Below, one piece after another: positions 30,882-41,300 of a stretch of DNA of 51,224 bases (position 1 is the stretch's first letter; each line of letters starts with the position of its first letter). The notes beneath the pieces are model-generated. The model was not told the origin of the DNA. It saw nothing but the letters and a program-made list of their open reading frames with translations, and did not search any database. The DNA comes from Mesotaenium endlicherianum. Taxonomy: Eukaryota; Streptophyta; Zygnematophyceae; Zygnematales; Mesotaeniaceae. Location of the stretch: contig WELA01006182.1 of NCBI GenBank assembly GCA_009602735.1, positions 2,297 to 53,520 on the forward strand. The letters run 5' to 3'. The position numbers were made by a program, and so were the translations under genes.

Positions 30882-32795
30882 CCCATGATTGGCAAAGGTT
30901 GCAAGTGTGGATGTTGCTGTGTAAAACCAGCCTTGACGCGATCACAACTTTGGCAGGCCTTGATCACATCTTCACACTGCTGCTTCATGCCCCTCCACTA
31001 GTAAGACAGCTCCAAAAGACTATACGTCTTCTTGACACCATAGTGTCCAGTGTTCTCGTGCATTTCCTACACAAGAGCTCGTATCCTGATGGGTTCTGGC
31101 ACTAACTTCTCTTGACCAGTTCCTTCAATTTTGAAGAGGTTGTTGCGTTTCCAGCAAAACCTTTTAGCTCAATGGCTTACCTGGTCCTTCTCCTTCACTG
31201 ATAGCCCTTCCAAGTGAGTTCCCGTCTTCAGCCAGTGCATAGTAGCTTGATCTTTCCAGATCTCTGGACTGAACAGGGGTAGAGGCTCAGCTTTACCTGA
31301 TGCTACCATTCCAGCCATTTCGGCTAGGCAGGCCACCAACTCTGCTGGGCTGCTCGGGTCTTTGTCCTCTCGAGCTCCTGTTCTGTCGTCTGAAGATGGG
31401 TCTGGGTTCCTGCTGAGTCCATCGGCGTCGTTGTTGAGCACTCCTGCTCTGTGCACCACCGTTATTTGGTACTCTTGCAGCTTAAGAGCCCAGCGAGCCA
31501 ACTTACCAGTGAGGTCTCCCTTCTTCATCAGCCATAGTAATGGTGAGTGATCCGTGATCAGCGTGAAGGGTCTTCCCCACAGATACTCTCTGAAGTGTGT
31601 GCCAGCCCAAACCACTGCCAACAGCTCTCCTTTGTAAAACGAGTACTTGCTCTCCGCTCGATTGTTAGAGCGTGAGGCATAGGCAATGACATACTCCTCT
31701 CTAGGGCTTGCGGCCTGAGTGAGCACTGCGCCAATTCCCGTACGACTCCAGTCAGTGTGCAGATTGAACAGCTTGGAGTAGTCAGGCGTTCGCAAGACTG
31801 GGGCTGTTACCAGCCGCTCCTTGAGCTCGTTCATGGCCTTCTCCTGGGCTTCCGTCAACACAAAAGGTACGTACTTTTTAAGGAGTTCTGTCAAGGGTTT
31901 AGCAATTTTGCTATAATCCTTCACAAATTTACGATAGTGTCCGCTTAGCCCTAACAGAGCTTTCAGCTTAGACACATTCGCTGGTGCCAATATCTAGTAA
32001 ATGGCTTCAGTCTTTACAGCCTGAGGGGACATAGCATTGTTCCCAATCTCATGTCCTAGGTAAGGCACGTGTGCCTCAAAGAATCTGCACTTCCCAGGAT
32101 GCAGCTTCATTTGGAATTTCTCCAGGCGCTGGAACACTTGTTCCAAGTGCTCGAGGTGCTCCTCTATGGACTTGCTGAATACTACCACATCGTCAATGTA
32201 TGGCTTACCAAAATCCAGCCCCTCCAGCACTTTATTCATAGTCCTCTGAAACATGGCTGGGGCATTTTTCAGCCCAAATGTCATTATTGTCCATTGCCAA
32301 AGTTCCCTTTGAGCCCAAAAAGCGATCTTACCTCGATATTCTGTTTTCACAGGGATCTGGTTGAAGCCTTGGCGCAGATCGATGATGCTGAGCACCTTCC
32401 CGGTGGTGGCAATCGCAAAGATCCGCTCCGGCGTAGGCATCACATAGCTGTCTGGCTCCGTGTAGAGATTCAGTCGCCTGTAATCTCCACACACGAGTAG
32501 CAGTGTAATTGCCGGCCTCGTCCTTTTTAGCAACTACTACTGTGGGAGCCCCATGCACTTAGGTAGATTTTTCAATCATGCGGAGCTTATGCAGCTCTTC
32601 GCAAGTTTTCTCCACACAGTCCCACTCTGTCTGACTGAGCTTATGCGGCCCAAGTCTGACTGAGTTATCAGTAGTTAGTGTGATCTCACACACACTGGCA
32701 GTGGTTCTACCAATCTCCTTCTTAGTAAAAGCAAACACCTTGCGGTGTTTCTTCAGCAACCTTTCTACTTGTGCTCTCTGCTGGGCTGAGACCAT
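30882..32795 (-). pseudogene. Element C RT, RNase H and integrase N-terminus
   Basis: RT begins in the 32795-32559 frame (VSAQQRAQVERLLKKH, LSQTEWDCVEKTCEELHKL). It continues after a frameshift (DYRRLNLYTEPDSY, SIIDLRQGFNQIPV, TFGLKNAPAMFQRTMN) to the catalytic PYIDDVVVFS near 32190. The thumb and RNase H follow in the same frame after a stop at 31991: LLGLSGHYRKFV, LHTDWSRTGIGAVLTQ, YSFYKGELLAVVW, ITDHSPLLWLM, RAGVLNNDADGLSR. After about 31168 the integrase zinc-binding region appears (WRGMKQQCEDVIK, ACQSCDRVK), and the frame runs to 30882, where E2 interrupts. RT, RNase H and integrase occur in the Ty3/Gypsy order. Confidence 0.9.
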
Positions 32796-32858
32796 TTTTC
32801 CAATGGCAAAAGTCTCAGTTTCAGGTTGCTTCTCCCCGACAAAGGCATCCAGTAGTTG

Positions 32859-34790
32859 CTACTCCTTGGGTGCAGGTGGGGGCTTTTCGCCCTCATCCTG
32901 GCTCTCAGGCTTTTCTGCCTGATTCTTAGGAGGTGGGGTAGCAGGCTTTGCAGCTTGCTCCTCCGTTGCCATAGGCTCTGCAGCCTGTTTCCTAGGCTTT
33001 TTACCTTTCCCAATGGCGCGTCGCCTCTCCTGCTGTGAGGTGTACGTCAGGCGCCTCCGGATGGGTTGCCTCAGGAACCTTTCTTCGTCGACTGCATTCC
33101 AACTGGTCCCGGTTCCTCCTTCTTCACGTGGCAGAGGTTGGTTTGCCAATGGCCAACCTGCAAGATCTGTCCTAGGGCTGATAACCCAGCCCCACTCTTG
33201 CTCAATAATAGCCATGCGGGCGACGGTCGTGCCATACTCCTCCCTTGCCGGTGGTGTGACCGTCCATGCCTGCGCCAACGTTTGCGGCCTTTGAGGTGCC
33301 GCTAGTTTTGCGAAGAAAGCATCATCTGCTGCGGTCAAGCGGCTGATGGTGTTTTTCAGATCCATCAGTTCCCATTCTGGGATTGCAGGTGTCATGGGAG
33401 CAGGTGCCTCAAGCCTCTGCATCCTAAGATCTGATAGTTGCAACAAGGGCGTGTTAATGCCTGGCGGCACATTAATGCCCAATGCCATTGTCCTGCAAAT
33501 CAAGCTGTCCTCTCCCTCTCTCTGCAGAATATCCCACAAAGGCGGAGGAGGTGGAGCTGTGGTTCCTCGCGGAACGCCCTCTCTCTGAGCCTTCCCCTTA
33601 TGCTTGAAATATCGCTTTAGCATCCTCCTAAAAGATGCGTTACCCTCACAAGCCACCTTCCTTGGTTTGCTTGCGCAACCCTTGGGCTTATCTTGCGCTG
33701 TCTCCACTTTAGCAGTGCAGGCAGTCACCTCCTGCCGTTGCGGCGGTCGTGCGGTTGACTTGGGCTCTGCCACTGAAAGACTGGCAGTAGGGGTACTGGA
33801 TGTTGGTGACCTTAGTTCTTCATAAAGGTCTGCCGGGCTTGGCCCCATCAGGTGGTCAGCTACCCAGTCGTCTGTTCTCAGCTCCTGCAAGTCAAGCAGA
33901 TCCAACTCTGGCGTGGGAAAACGTGGAATTCCTTCCCTAGCTTCCCCTCCATTGTTGAGTGATGGCAACTCAAACTCTGGGAGGTCTTGCATCTCTGCAT
34001 CCTCTCCCTCCTCCGGCTTCTCTGTTCCAGGAGGCGGCGGTTCTTCATCCCCTCCTGTGTTGAGCCTCGCCATGTTGATGATGGCTAATTGTAGAGCGCG
34101 AGCTGCTTCCACCACTTTCTCTTCCTTGAGTCGAGGGGCGTCTGCTTCCAGCAACTGCTCCATGATTTGCCCGATGATCGACTCAGCTGTGCTGCCAATT
34201 GTGTCTTGTGGTTGCCCTTTGGCCTCTGGCTCTGGGCTCATCAGAACAGGTGTGGCGGGCAATGTCTCGACCGTCTCCTTTTGCGTTCTTCAAAGATCAC
34301 CTCCAGGCAAATGGTCTTTCCAGACCCTCCAAAATTTCCTTAATTCTGACTGCATTCTTTGACCCATTCGCAAATATTGCACTGGCGTTCTTCATATCTT
34401 GACGTTGCCGCGTCTGGGGATGGGTTTCCAAAGACCTGGTCTTGGGCCATGTTCCGTAACTCAGAAGTGGTCTCTTCCTCCCCTTCCGACATTCTCACAA
34501 ATATTTGGCTGGAGCATTCTGCAGATGATGGGATCTCCTGTGATTCGTTTGCTGCAGCGCTCGCCAAAGGGTTTGCTTCACCAATTGCCTGGTCTTCCAT
34601 GGCTACGTCTTCCCGCAGCCTTCGCAGCTCTCTTTCCAGAGGGTCGTGTAGAGCCGCCATCCGATTGTCAATTCGCGCCAGTAGGTCTTGACACCTGGTC
34701 AGCTCCGCCACTCTGTTTCCTCTGAGTGCTTCACCTTGGTCAGCCTCAGCTGCGTCCCTTTCAACACCATATTCTTCTTGTCACTGATGT
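32859..34790 (-). pseudogene. Element C linker between methyltransferase and RT
   Basis: Two adjoining frames (34790-34340 and 34262-32859), together about 600 codons, lie between the methyltransferase and the RT, where ordinary Ty3/Gypsy elements have almost nothing. The first part is helical and charged (VAELTRCQDLLARIDNRM, DPLERELRRLREDVAMED). The second is acidic and proline-rich (GDEEPPPPGTEKPEEGEDAE, DLPEFELP) with a basic stretch (RRRLTYTSQQERRRAIGKGK) before an Ala/Pro/Glu tail. It is in frame with the first RT segment. I do not recognise a domain. It may be a spacer or a protein-interaction region of the polyprotein. Confidence 0.65.
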
Positions 34791-35990
34791 TCTTCCCTGA
34801 TAGCTCCCTGATTAGAGATTGGCACCACATAGACTCCACTCGTTACTGGTCTCGGCCTGGGCATAGACTTGTCAGAGAATGTCATCTGCTGCCAAGTCAT
34901 AACCGTCTTCACCAACCACGTCATGGAGTGATGCCCAATCATATTGTCGAATATCTTCCTAGCGTCGTCCTGTCCCACCATCGCAACAATTTCTTGTGCA
35001 ATGGAGTTGGGTACCTCCAGGCACCTCCCCTTCTCTCCACTTGTCGGCTCTCTCCACTGAGCTTCTCTGTCGTGCGCATTCTTGACCATCCTGGTCCTCC
35101 ATTCACGAATGCGCGTGATCCTGGGTATGCCGTGAAAGGGGCAACACCACCCTTGGCCGGCCTGGCTCGTTGATGACGTACTGTGGGTAGGAATCCCTCT
35201 CGATCACTGGCTTGGTTTCCACCATCAGTGCTTCTCCCACAGATACTGCTGTCTGTGAGCACCGCGTAATCTCCTCCATCTCCCTCAAGACTTCAATGGA
35301 CATGCCGTTGGTCCAGAATAGTCTGGCCCGGTGTGAGAGTCCTCCGTTCCTGGCGTCGTTGATCAATACACGATGACCCAGGGTGGAGTCGAAGACCAGC
35401 CATGGATCTCCTGGCTTCATCTGGTTGTAATCCATTCCTGGATGTACATTCTCAATCACAAACACTGGTGGGTAGAGATGCTGGCGTTCCCGCAGCATAC
35501 TGATAATTTTCACCATCCATCCCCAGTGTTGTGCTCAAGTCATTGCATCCCCTCCTGTTCCCAACTTGCGAGAAAGGTTGACAAGGGAATCCCGCAAAGA
35601 TCCAGTCAATCTTGTAACCATACAGGGCCTCAGACTTCACATCGAGACTGTTTCCTCCAGCAAGACGCACCAAGCTAGAGTTAGTAGGCACCAACGCCTT
35701 GAAATGATGCATTTGCCGCATCTGACTCATGACCTCCCTAAATGCCGTGAAAGCACTCTCATCATTGTCCACATACAGCACTTTGGATACCTGGATACCT
35801 CGCTGAACCAGTGAGATGGTTCCAGAGCCAAGTCCGGCGAACAATTCCAGCACTACTACTCCTATCCTGCGAAAAGGATCTTCCATCCTCACAATGCCTT
35901 GCGGCAATGGGTCTACTCCAGGCGTCAAATTGGCAGCAGTCTTAACTGGATAAGGAACTGGCAGCAGCTCTTGCGGGCCACAGTCCCTGG
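34781..35990 (-). pseudogene. Element C cytosine-C5 DNA methyltransferase domain
   Basis: Directly after the protease, in the gag frame, are the AdoMet-binding motif I VVVLELFAGLGSGT (about 35862-35817) and the acidic residue of motif II (LYVDNDES). The catalytic motif IV is GFPCQPFSQVG (about 35600-35565), with the Pro-Cys that attacks cytosine. After a frameshift near 35530 come motif VI FVIENV (near 35455) and motif VIII LSHRARLFWTNG (near 35320). After another near 35100 come EVPNSIAQEIVAMVG and MIGHHSMTWLVKTV, which resemble motifs IX and X. The arginine-rich motif VIII is like DNMT3-type enzymes, the PCQPFS like the wider C5 family. All catalytic motifs survive; the two frameshifts and a TGA at 34781 are the damage. 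Cytosine methylation of element DNA is the expected activity. Confidence 0.9.
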
Positions 35991-38652
35991 TACTCACAAC
36001 TTCCAGTTGCTCCATAATCCGAGGTTGCCAAACCAAGGGAGTCGGCATGTTGACGCTAGTGTAGCCATCCTCTTCGCGTTGCATGATGAGGTCATAATGG
36101 TCTGGATATTGATCATTTGCACAACAGTCTAGCAGTCCGTAGTTCGCTTCTCCCGAGCAAACCATTTTTACAGGAATTTCTCCTGTCGGCTGCCAATCTG
36201 TCGACTGGTAAGTCACCCTCTGCTTCCGCAGGTCGATGACCATACCCAGGGGAATCAGAGCTTCTGTCTCCAAGAGAACATCATAGTTCTCTGCCTCTGT
36301 CACCGTGCATTCTATGAGCAGTGACGCCTCCTCAGGTTTTCCCAAGTTTACTGTGATTTTCACAGGCTTGCGAGTAATTCCACAAGACTTTGAAATTTGC
36401 CCAGATGCAGTCCTCAACTGAAAAGGACTTTCTTTCAGGTCCCTTGCCGTCAATCCCAGAGCTTTCACAGCTCGCTTTCCCAAGATTACTGGCTGTGCGC
36501 CAGTGTCCAATAGGATATTGGGAGCGGCCCAGTCGTTGAACGTCAAAACTCTATCCCTGTTCTGCACTCTCACAGTGCTGAAATTAATAGGCAGCGAAGC
36601 ATTGTTCGCGCCTTCCTCAGCTATGTCCAGCTGCTGTCCGGCTTCTTCAACCGTGAAAGGATACGTAAGACGCAGATCAGCGAGTGAAAGACAAGGAATG
36701 TGTTGAATCCGATGTTCCACCAGAGCCTTCAGCTTCTCCAGCGAAAAACTAAATGTCTTGCGTGGCCCAGGCTTGGCTTGTCGTACCTGCGCAATCTTGT
36801 TCTCATCGAGAGTGATCCGAAAGGTCTGAGGAAGCTTCCCAGCATTCCTTGGAACCAGATGGTCATGATCTGCGCGCTCCGGAGCCGTTGCAGCCACGGC
36901 CTTCTCAGGCGTCAGCTTCTCGCCTTTGCAGACGGTCTTTTCGGCCACATCTGCATCATAATAGACATTAGGCACATTTAGTTTTGCAAATTGAGCTTTC
37001 AACTTTGCAATCTCTGCAGTCATAGCATCATACTTCTGGTTACCCTTTCGGCTACCAGAGTTATCTTTCTCCTTTTTCTTACCCTTATCTGCCTCTTTCG
37101 TGGCAGCATTAGCCCATGGTGGCTTCAGATTTGGGTTCTTGAACCAACACTCATCTTCAGAGTGTCCCTTTTTGCTGCAATGTGCGCATACCTGCGCCTC
37201 GCTAGCAGATAATTGCTTAGCATCCGGGTACGGACAATCTCTCTTTTGATGTCCCGATTTTCCACAAATCCAACAGCCCTCTGCTGTCTCAACAGTGTTG
37301 GCGTGCTTAGCAAACCTATTCAAAGACCCGCTCTTCTTCTTAAACTGAAAATTAAAGCTATTGGCCTTAGGCTGAAAGGATTCCTCCTTTCTCTCAAGAG
37401 CCATAAGCGTCCTGGAAGCCTCCTTGTTCCAGACTTTACCTTCCTCGACATTGCGTGCTATTTCAGCAGCGTCGTCGATGTTCCAGTCGATTTCGCGTTT
37501 CGCAGATAGGTGCGGCCTGACCTCCCGATCTGTGTCTTTACCCAAACACAATAAGAATTTGTCAGCCGCAATCCTAGGCTCATAGATTTCTGCCTTCTTG
37601 GCAAGGTCTACCAATCTGGATTTGACCTCCATCACTGTCTCGTTCTTTTGACGGACGAAATGCACATAACGGTGCACCTTAAGACTGCGTTCCTTTGGGA
37701 ATTTTGCTTCAAGCAACTTAAAGAAACGGCGCAGACAGTGCTCAGAGTCTAACTGGTCATCCCCAGCCTCCTTATCCCTACGGCAACTAGCCAACGCTTG
37801 CGCATGGCTTGCTTCCGTGGTGGCACTATCACCATGCTGCCCTGTAAAAGGTGCAGCCCTGCGCGTTACTCGTTCCTGAGCATTAGCAATCTTTTCAGAC
37901 AATTCTGCACACACTTTACGCAATTCTGCGACATACCCAGCATCATCATCTCGAGTAGCCGCTGGCTGCTGACCTTCGGTGAGTTGCCTCATGGCATCTG
38001 TTAATTCTTGTGTTGGTGCAGCTAAGTCTACGCTCTCAACAGGTGCAGCAGGTATCGCTCTTCCGGATGACAAAGTGGACAGGCGGGCTTTCGCAGCCTC
38101 TTTCTGGATTTTTAAATCCCTCGCCTTCTTATGCTCGTCAAACGCCCATTCCTGGGTAAGGTTCTCATCCTTCCGGAATTGGCGATAAAGCAACAAGGCA
38201 TCCTTGTCCAAGTACTGAACCAAGCTTATAAAAGCGACTAACTGAGTGTAAGAAGAATCCTTTCGGATTCTCTCAAAGAAGTCAGCCCAATAGATCTCAT
38301 CAAACTCTTCGAAAGTGAGACTATTTCCACCGGTTCGTCCACTAAAACACTTTGTAGACAGCTTGAACTTAGAATTTTCATCCTTATTATCACCAGTCAT
38401 TTCGAATGGTGACCAAGACTCACTAACTTTACCCCACACATCGTGCTCTCTGCCCAAATTGGGTACAAAGGCTTGCGTGTTATACGGATTCTCACCGTTC
38501 GTGGCAATATGGCGAGACTCGTCTCCCGACGGTTGCTCACTCCACAGGTTATCCATGCGCTCAGATGTCTCACTTCCTCGTGGACTCTGGCTTGAATCAG
38601 AACCTTCCGCAGGCTCCACAGGGTAGTAGAGTCTTCCACTCCTCAACCGCAT
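35990..38652 (-). pseudogene. Element C gag and aspartic protease (continuous with methyltransferase)
   Basis: The frame is open from 38832, but the first ATG is at 38652 (MRLRSGRLYYPVEP), like the MVRTRSQ start of E2 gag. Gag core: LTFEEFDEIYWADFFERIRK, LRRFFKLLEAKFPKERSL. There are two zinc knuckles, CWICGKSGHQKRDC (about 37280-37235) and CAHCSKKGHSEDEC (about 37190-37145), then a Lys-rich spacer. The aspartic protease has ILLDTGAQPVILGKRAV near 36505 (catalytic D-T-G). The methyltransferase follows with no stop, so capsid, protease and methyltransferase form one uninterrupted frame of over 1,000 codons. The enzyme is therefore part of the element and not a chance neighbour. Confidence 0.9.
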
Positions 38653-39994
38653 GTACAGTTGAATTTCTCCGGGTCCCCTTCCAGGTTGAGCACCGGCAGC
38701 CCTCACAGGCCTCAATCCCCAATTTGCTTGGGAATTTCTATTCACCTGAACCACAGAACCCAGGTTCTCAGAAGTAGGACGGAAGTCTCTTACTTCCACA
38801 TAGACTTTATGCCTTAAGGTTCTTGGGTTCACAGGCGAGCAAATTGTAGTTTGCAGAAATCACACTCTAAGCAGCTTGACATACAACGTCAAGTTCAGAG
38901 AAAATCGCCCTTCAGGCTTTCGCTTAACTTTCACAAAGTCACAGCTTACAAAACTCTGAAACTACACGTCTATGCTGGCCTGGGTCAAGCTCTTCACTTA
39001 ACACCGCGCCTTAACAGTTCTTCATTGCCAGGCTAGGCTCACTCAGTTCTTCACTGAGAGCTTTATCTGTCAATACTACCCTCTCTTCAAGATGCGAATG
39101 CGACTTCTGAGAACCTGGAAACTAACACACAACTCACCATTTTAAGGCTGCTTCACACACACTTGTGGCGTTCGGCCGAATCTGTGCTAATCTCCTAGCA
39201 GATTTTATTCTGCAATTCTCCTACTTTCAACAGTGAGATTCCCTCTTGGGAACTCCTACAATCCTCACTTATCTATGATACACTGAGAAGAATCTTCAGC
39301 GTCGGCAGAAGCGTGGGGCCTCGGCTCTCCAATGGCCTTGGGAACTCCTTATTCTTCTTCGCGCCCTTCTTCTCCTTCCTTCTGCTTCTAGTGCGTGAGA
39401 GTGAATGACATGTCTCAGGCAAGATTTGTGCCTTTTGCAGGCACCACACAACGTCATCTTTCGAGAATGCCGTGCTTAGTCACAAAGCTTAGCTGCATGT
39501 CGCTTTTGCCTAGCCATGCTCAACTCAAACTCGTAGTCACTTAGCATGCATGCACACCTTGTGGCTGTCGCGCGTGGCTGCTTAGCTTCTCAGCTGGCAG
39601 TCACGCCTAATTGGCTCATGGCTAAGAACTCCTGAGCGGCGTGCAAGCAAATGCCACTTGCTCAAGATTCCCAACCGGGCGGCCGTAACCTATCTTGGCA
39701 TTGCAGCCATGACCTGGCTTAATCTGCCAGTCACACAGTACCTGACTTGGTACCTGCTGGGCGGCTCATCACTGATCCCCAGCTTCTAGCCTCGCGGCTG
39801 TCTTGTCAAAACCTCCCCCATCCCTGGGTGTGGGGCACATTGACATTGACCCCTTGCCAGTGGTCTTGACGCCGACATAATCGCTGACTGCGACGTAATC
39901 AGTCAAGTAGTCGTTGAGTCAACGTTGACTTTCCGTACCTGGGTGGCCGTAGCTTGCGCTGCGCGTGCGGCACCGTCAAACGGATAGTAGTCGC
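38653..39994. other. Noncoding leader and probable 5' end of element C
   Basis: No convincing coding frame or known element occurs here. The stretch should hold the 5' leader and LTR of element C, but I could not find a PBS of the type used by families A and B or a sequence matching the putative 3' LTR start near 20955. Confidence 0.35.
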
Positions 39995-40300
39995 GACAGA
40001 CATCACTGGTATGCCTAAATTACACCCGGACCAGAGACCGCAGGTACGCCAAAAACTTTTCCCAAACCGAACATCACTGGTCCGCCTAAATTCTTCTCGG
40101 ACCACACTCCACTGGTAAGTACAAAACTTGCCCCAGACCACACATAGATGGTACGCGTAAATTCTACCCGGACCACGCATCACCGGTACGCCTACATTCT
40201 ACCCGGACCAAAGACCACAGGTACGCCAAAAACCTGCCCCAAACCGCACATCGCTGGTACGTACACCTAATGTCTACCCGCACCAGAGTCCGAGCGTCGG
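39995..40300. repeat. Degenerate minisatellite of about 35-75 bp units
   Basis: Related units recur about eight times: CATCACTGGTACGCCTAAAT then TCTACCCGGACCA, alternating with GACCACAGGTACGCCAAAAA then CTTGCCCCAAACC. Two 35-bp types alternate, giving a higher-order unit of about 75 bp. The repeat lies between the retroelement block and the host gene. Short ORFs across it are by-products of the repeat. Confidence 0.75.
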
Positions 40301-41300
40301 TCCAATCGGCCCCACTTCGGAACAGTTTGGAAAGCATATGACAAGTCGTGAAAAATATATCAAACATCTGAGCGGAGACTGTACAGCGAAGAGCTGTGGG
40401 GATCGTGGCAGGCTGCAGCCCGGGTGGCACCAGCGGCAACGAGGGACAATAAGAGGCAGCTTCTTTCTGGAAGACATTAGCCCACGTGAGCGCTTGCATG
40501 GAAACATTGGAGTGCATTGGACCAGTTGTGAGTAGTTATGAGTCACGTCATACATGGAAGCGTGCTGGAAGTGGCTGGAAGTGTGTACTCATCCAAGTTA
40601 TGTCGACAACTCAGCATTTTGACCTGTTCCACCTACAACCCGCAGCAACCCGTCAGTTCAACTGTATTGTGACCTTTCACGGCTTTCATCTAAGCCGTGC
40701 AATGCTACCACCATGTACCAGCGGCTGTGAGCGGGCCGCTACCTAGTACCGACTGCAGAGGTAAGGGGCGACGCCGCAAGTCTGCCGCAAGTACCAGCCA
40801 GTACTTTTCTGTACCAACTTGTTCGGGGCAAAAGGATTAAATACGTGTTGACTTCTAAAATTTTATTACAATGCACTACACGTGGCAATCTCTGACATAG
40901 TCCTTGACCTGGAAAAAGCTGGCAATGTGCTAACACTCGTGTTTGCTCTCCGCTCAGACATCCTCCTCTCTTTGAGGGCTAACCAACCTCGATGAACCTC
41001 ACCAGCCACTTCTACCAGTCTGCTCTCTTGTCCTTTAGCTACTAGCATCTCCTTCTCCCCTCTTACATCTGAGACGTGTTCTTGTTGCCTGGGACTTTCA
41101 CCATTTTCGTCGCATGCCCTTCTATATTGTACTCAGGCTTCTTTCCTCGCCTGTCGCGCATTTATTAAAAAACGTAAGTTGGTGTTAGTCTACCAGCTTA
41201 AGCGGGTAGGAAAGGGATAAGCAGGGGCAGCATCATTTTCGTGAGCAAGACTTTGCTGAGTACACACTTTTGAGGCTGGAATTTCTCTGCGGCCGGCGCA
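40301..41300. other. Upstream region of the epimerase gene
   Basis: No gene is recognised on either strand. It should contain the promoter and 5' untranslated region of the epimerase, but I see no unambiguous TATA box at a suitable distance. Confidence 0.35.

Larger units (their letters stand above)
20955..38832 (-). mobile_element. Family C: Ty3/Gypsy element with DNA methyltransferase and PHD finger
   Basis: On the minus strand, from right to left: gag (38652 to about 37140), protease (about 36500), C5-cytosine methyltransferase (about 35870-34800), linker (about 34790-32860), RT (32795-31990), RNase H (31990-31170), integrase (about 31150-30882, then 22079-21232) and PHD finger (21228-21004). 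It is interrupted in the integrase by E2 (22085-30876, TSD CTAGG); skipping E2 leaves an uninterrupted integrase frame (PIMGL then GYRWSCDLAG). Without E2 the coding part is about 8.8 kb. A small number of frameshifts and stops show recent decay from what was probably a long gag-pol polyprotein. Confidence 0.85.

Noticed and set aside
32859..34362. Overlapping plus-strand frames across the element C linker
   Set aside because: They are shadows of the minus-strand proline/glutamate-rich code and lack any recognisable domain.
34781..35990. Bacterial contamination or a host gene as source of the methyltransferase
   Set aside because: Motifs I and IV are in the same uninterrupted frame as gag and protease, and RT, RNase H and integrase follow on the same strand with similar decay.
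39995..40300. CRISPR-like array
   Set aside because: Units are contiguous, degenerate and lack unique spacers of constant length; it is a minisatellite in eukaryotic DNA.
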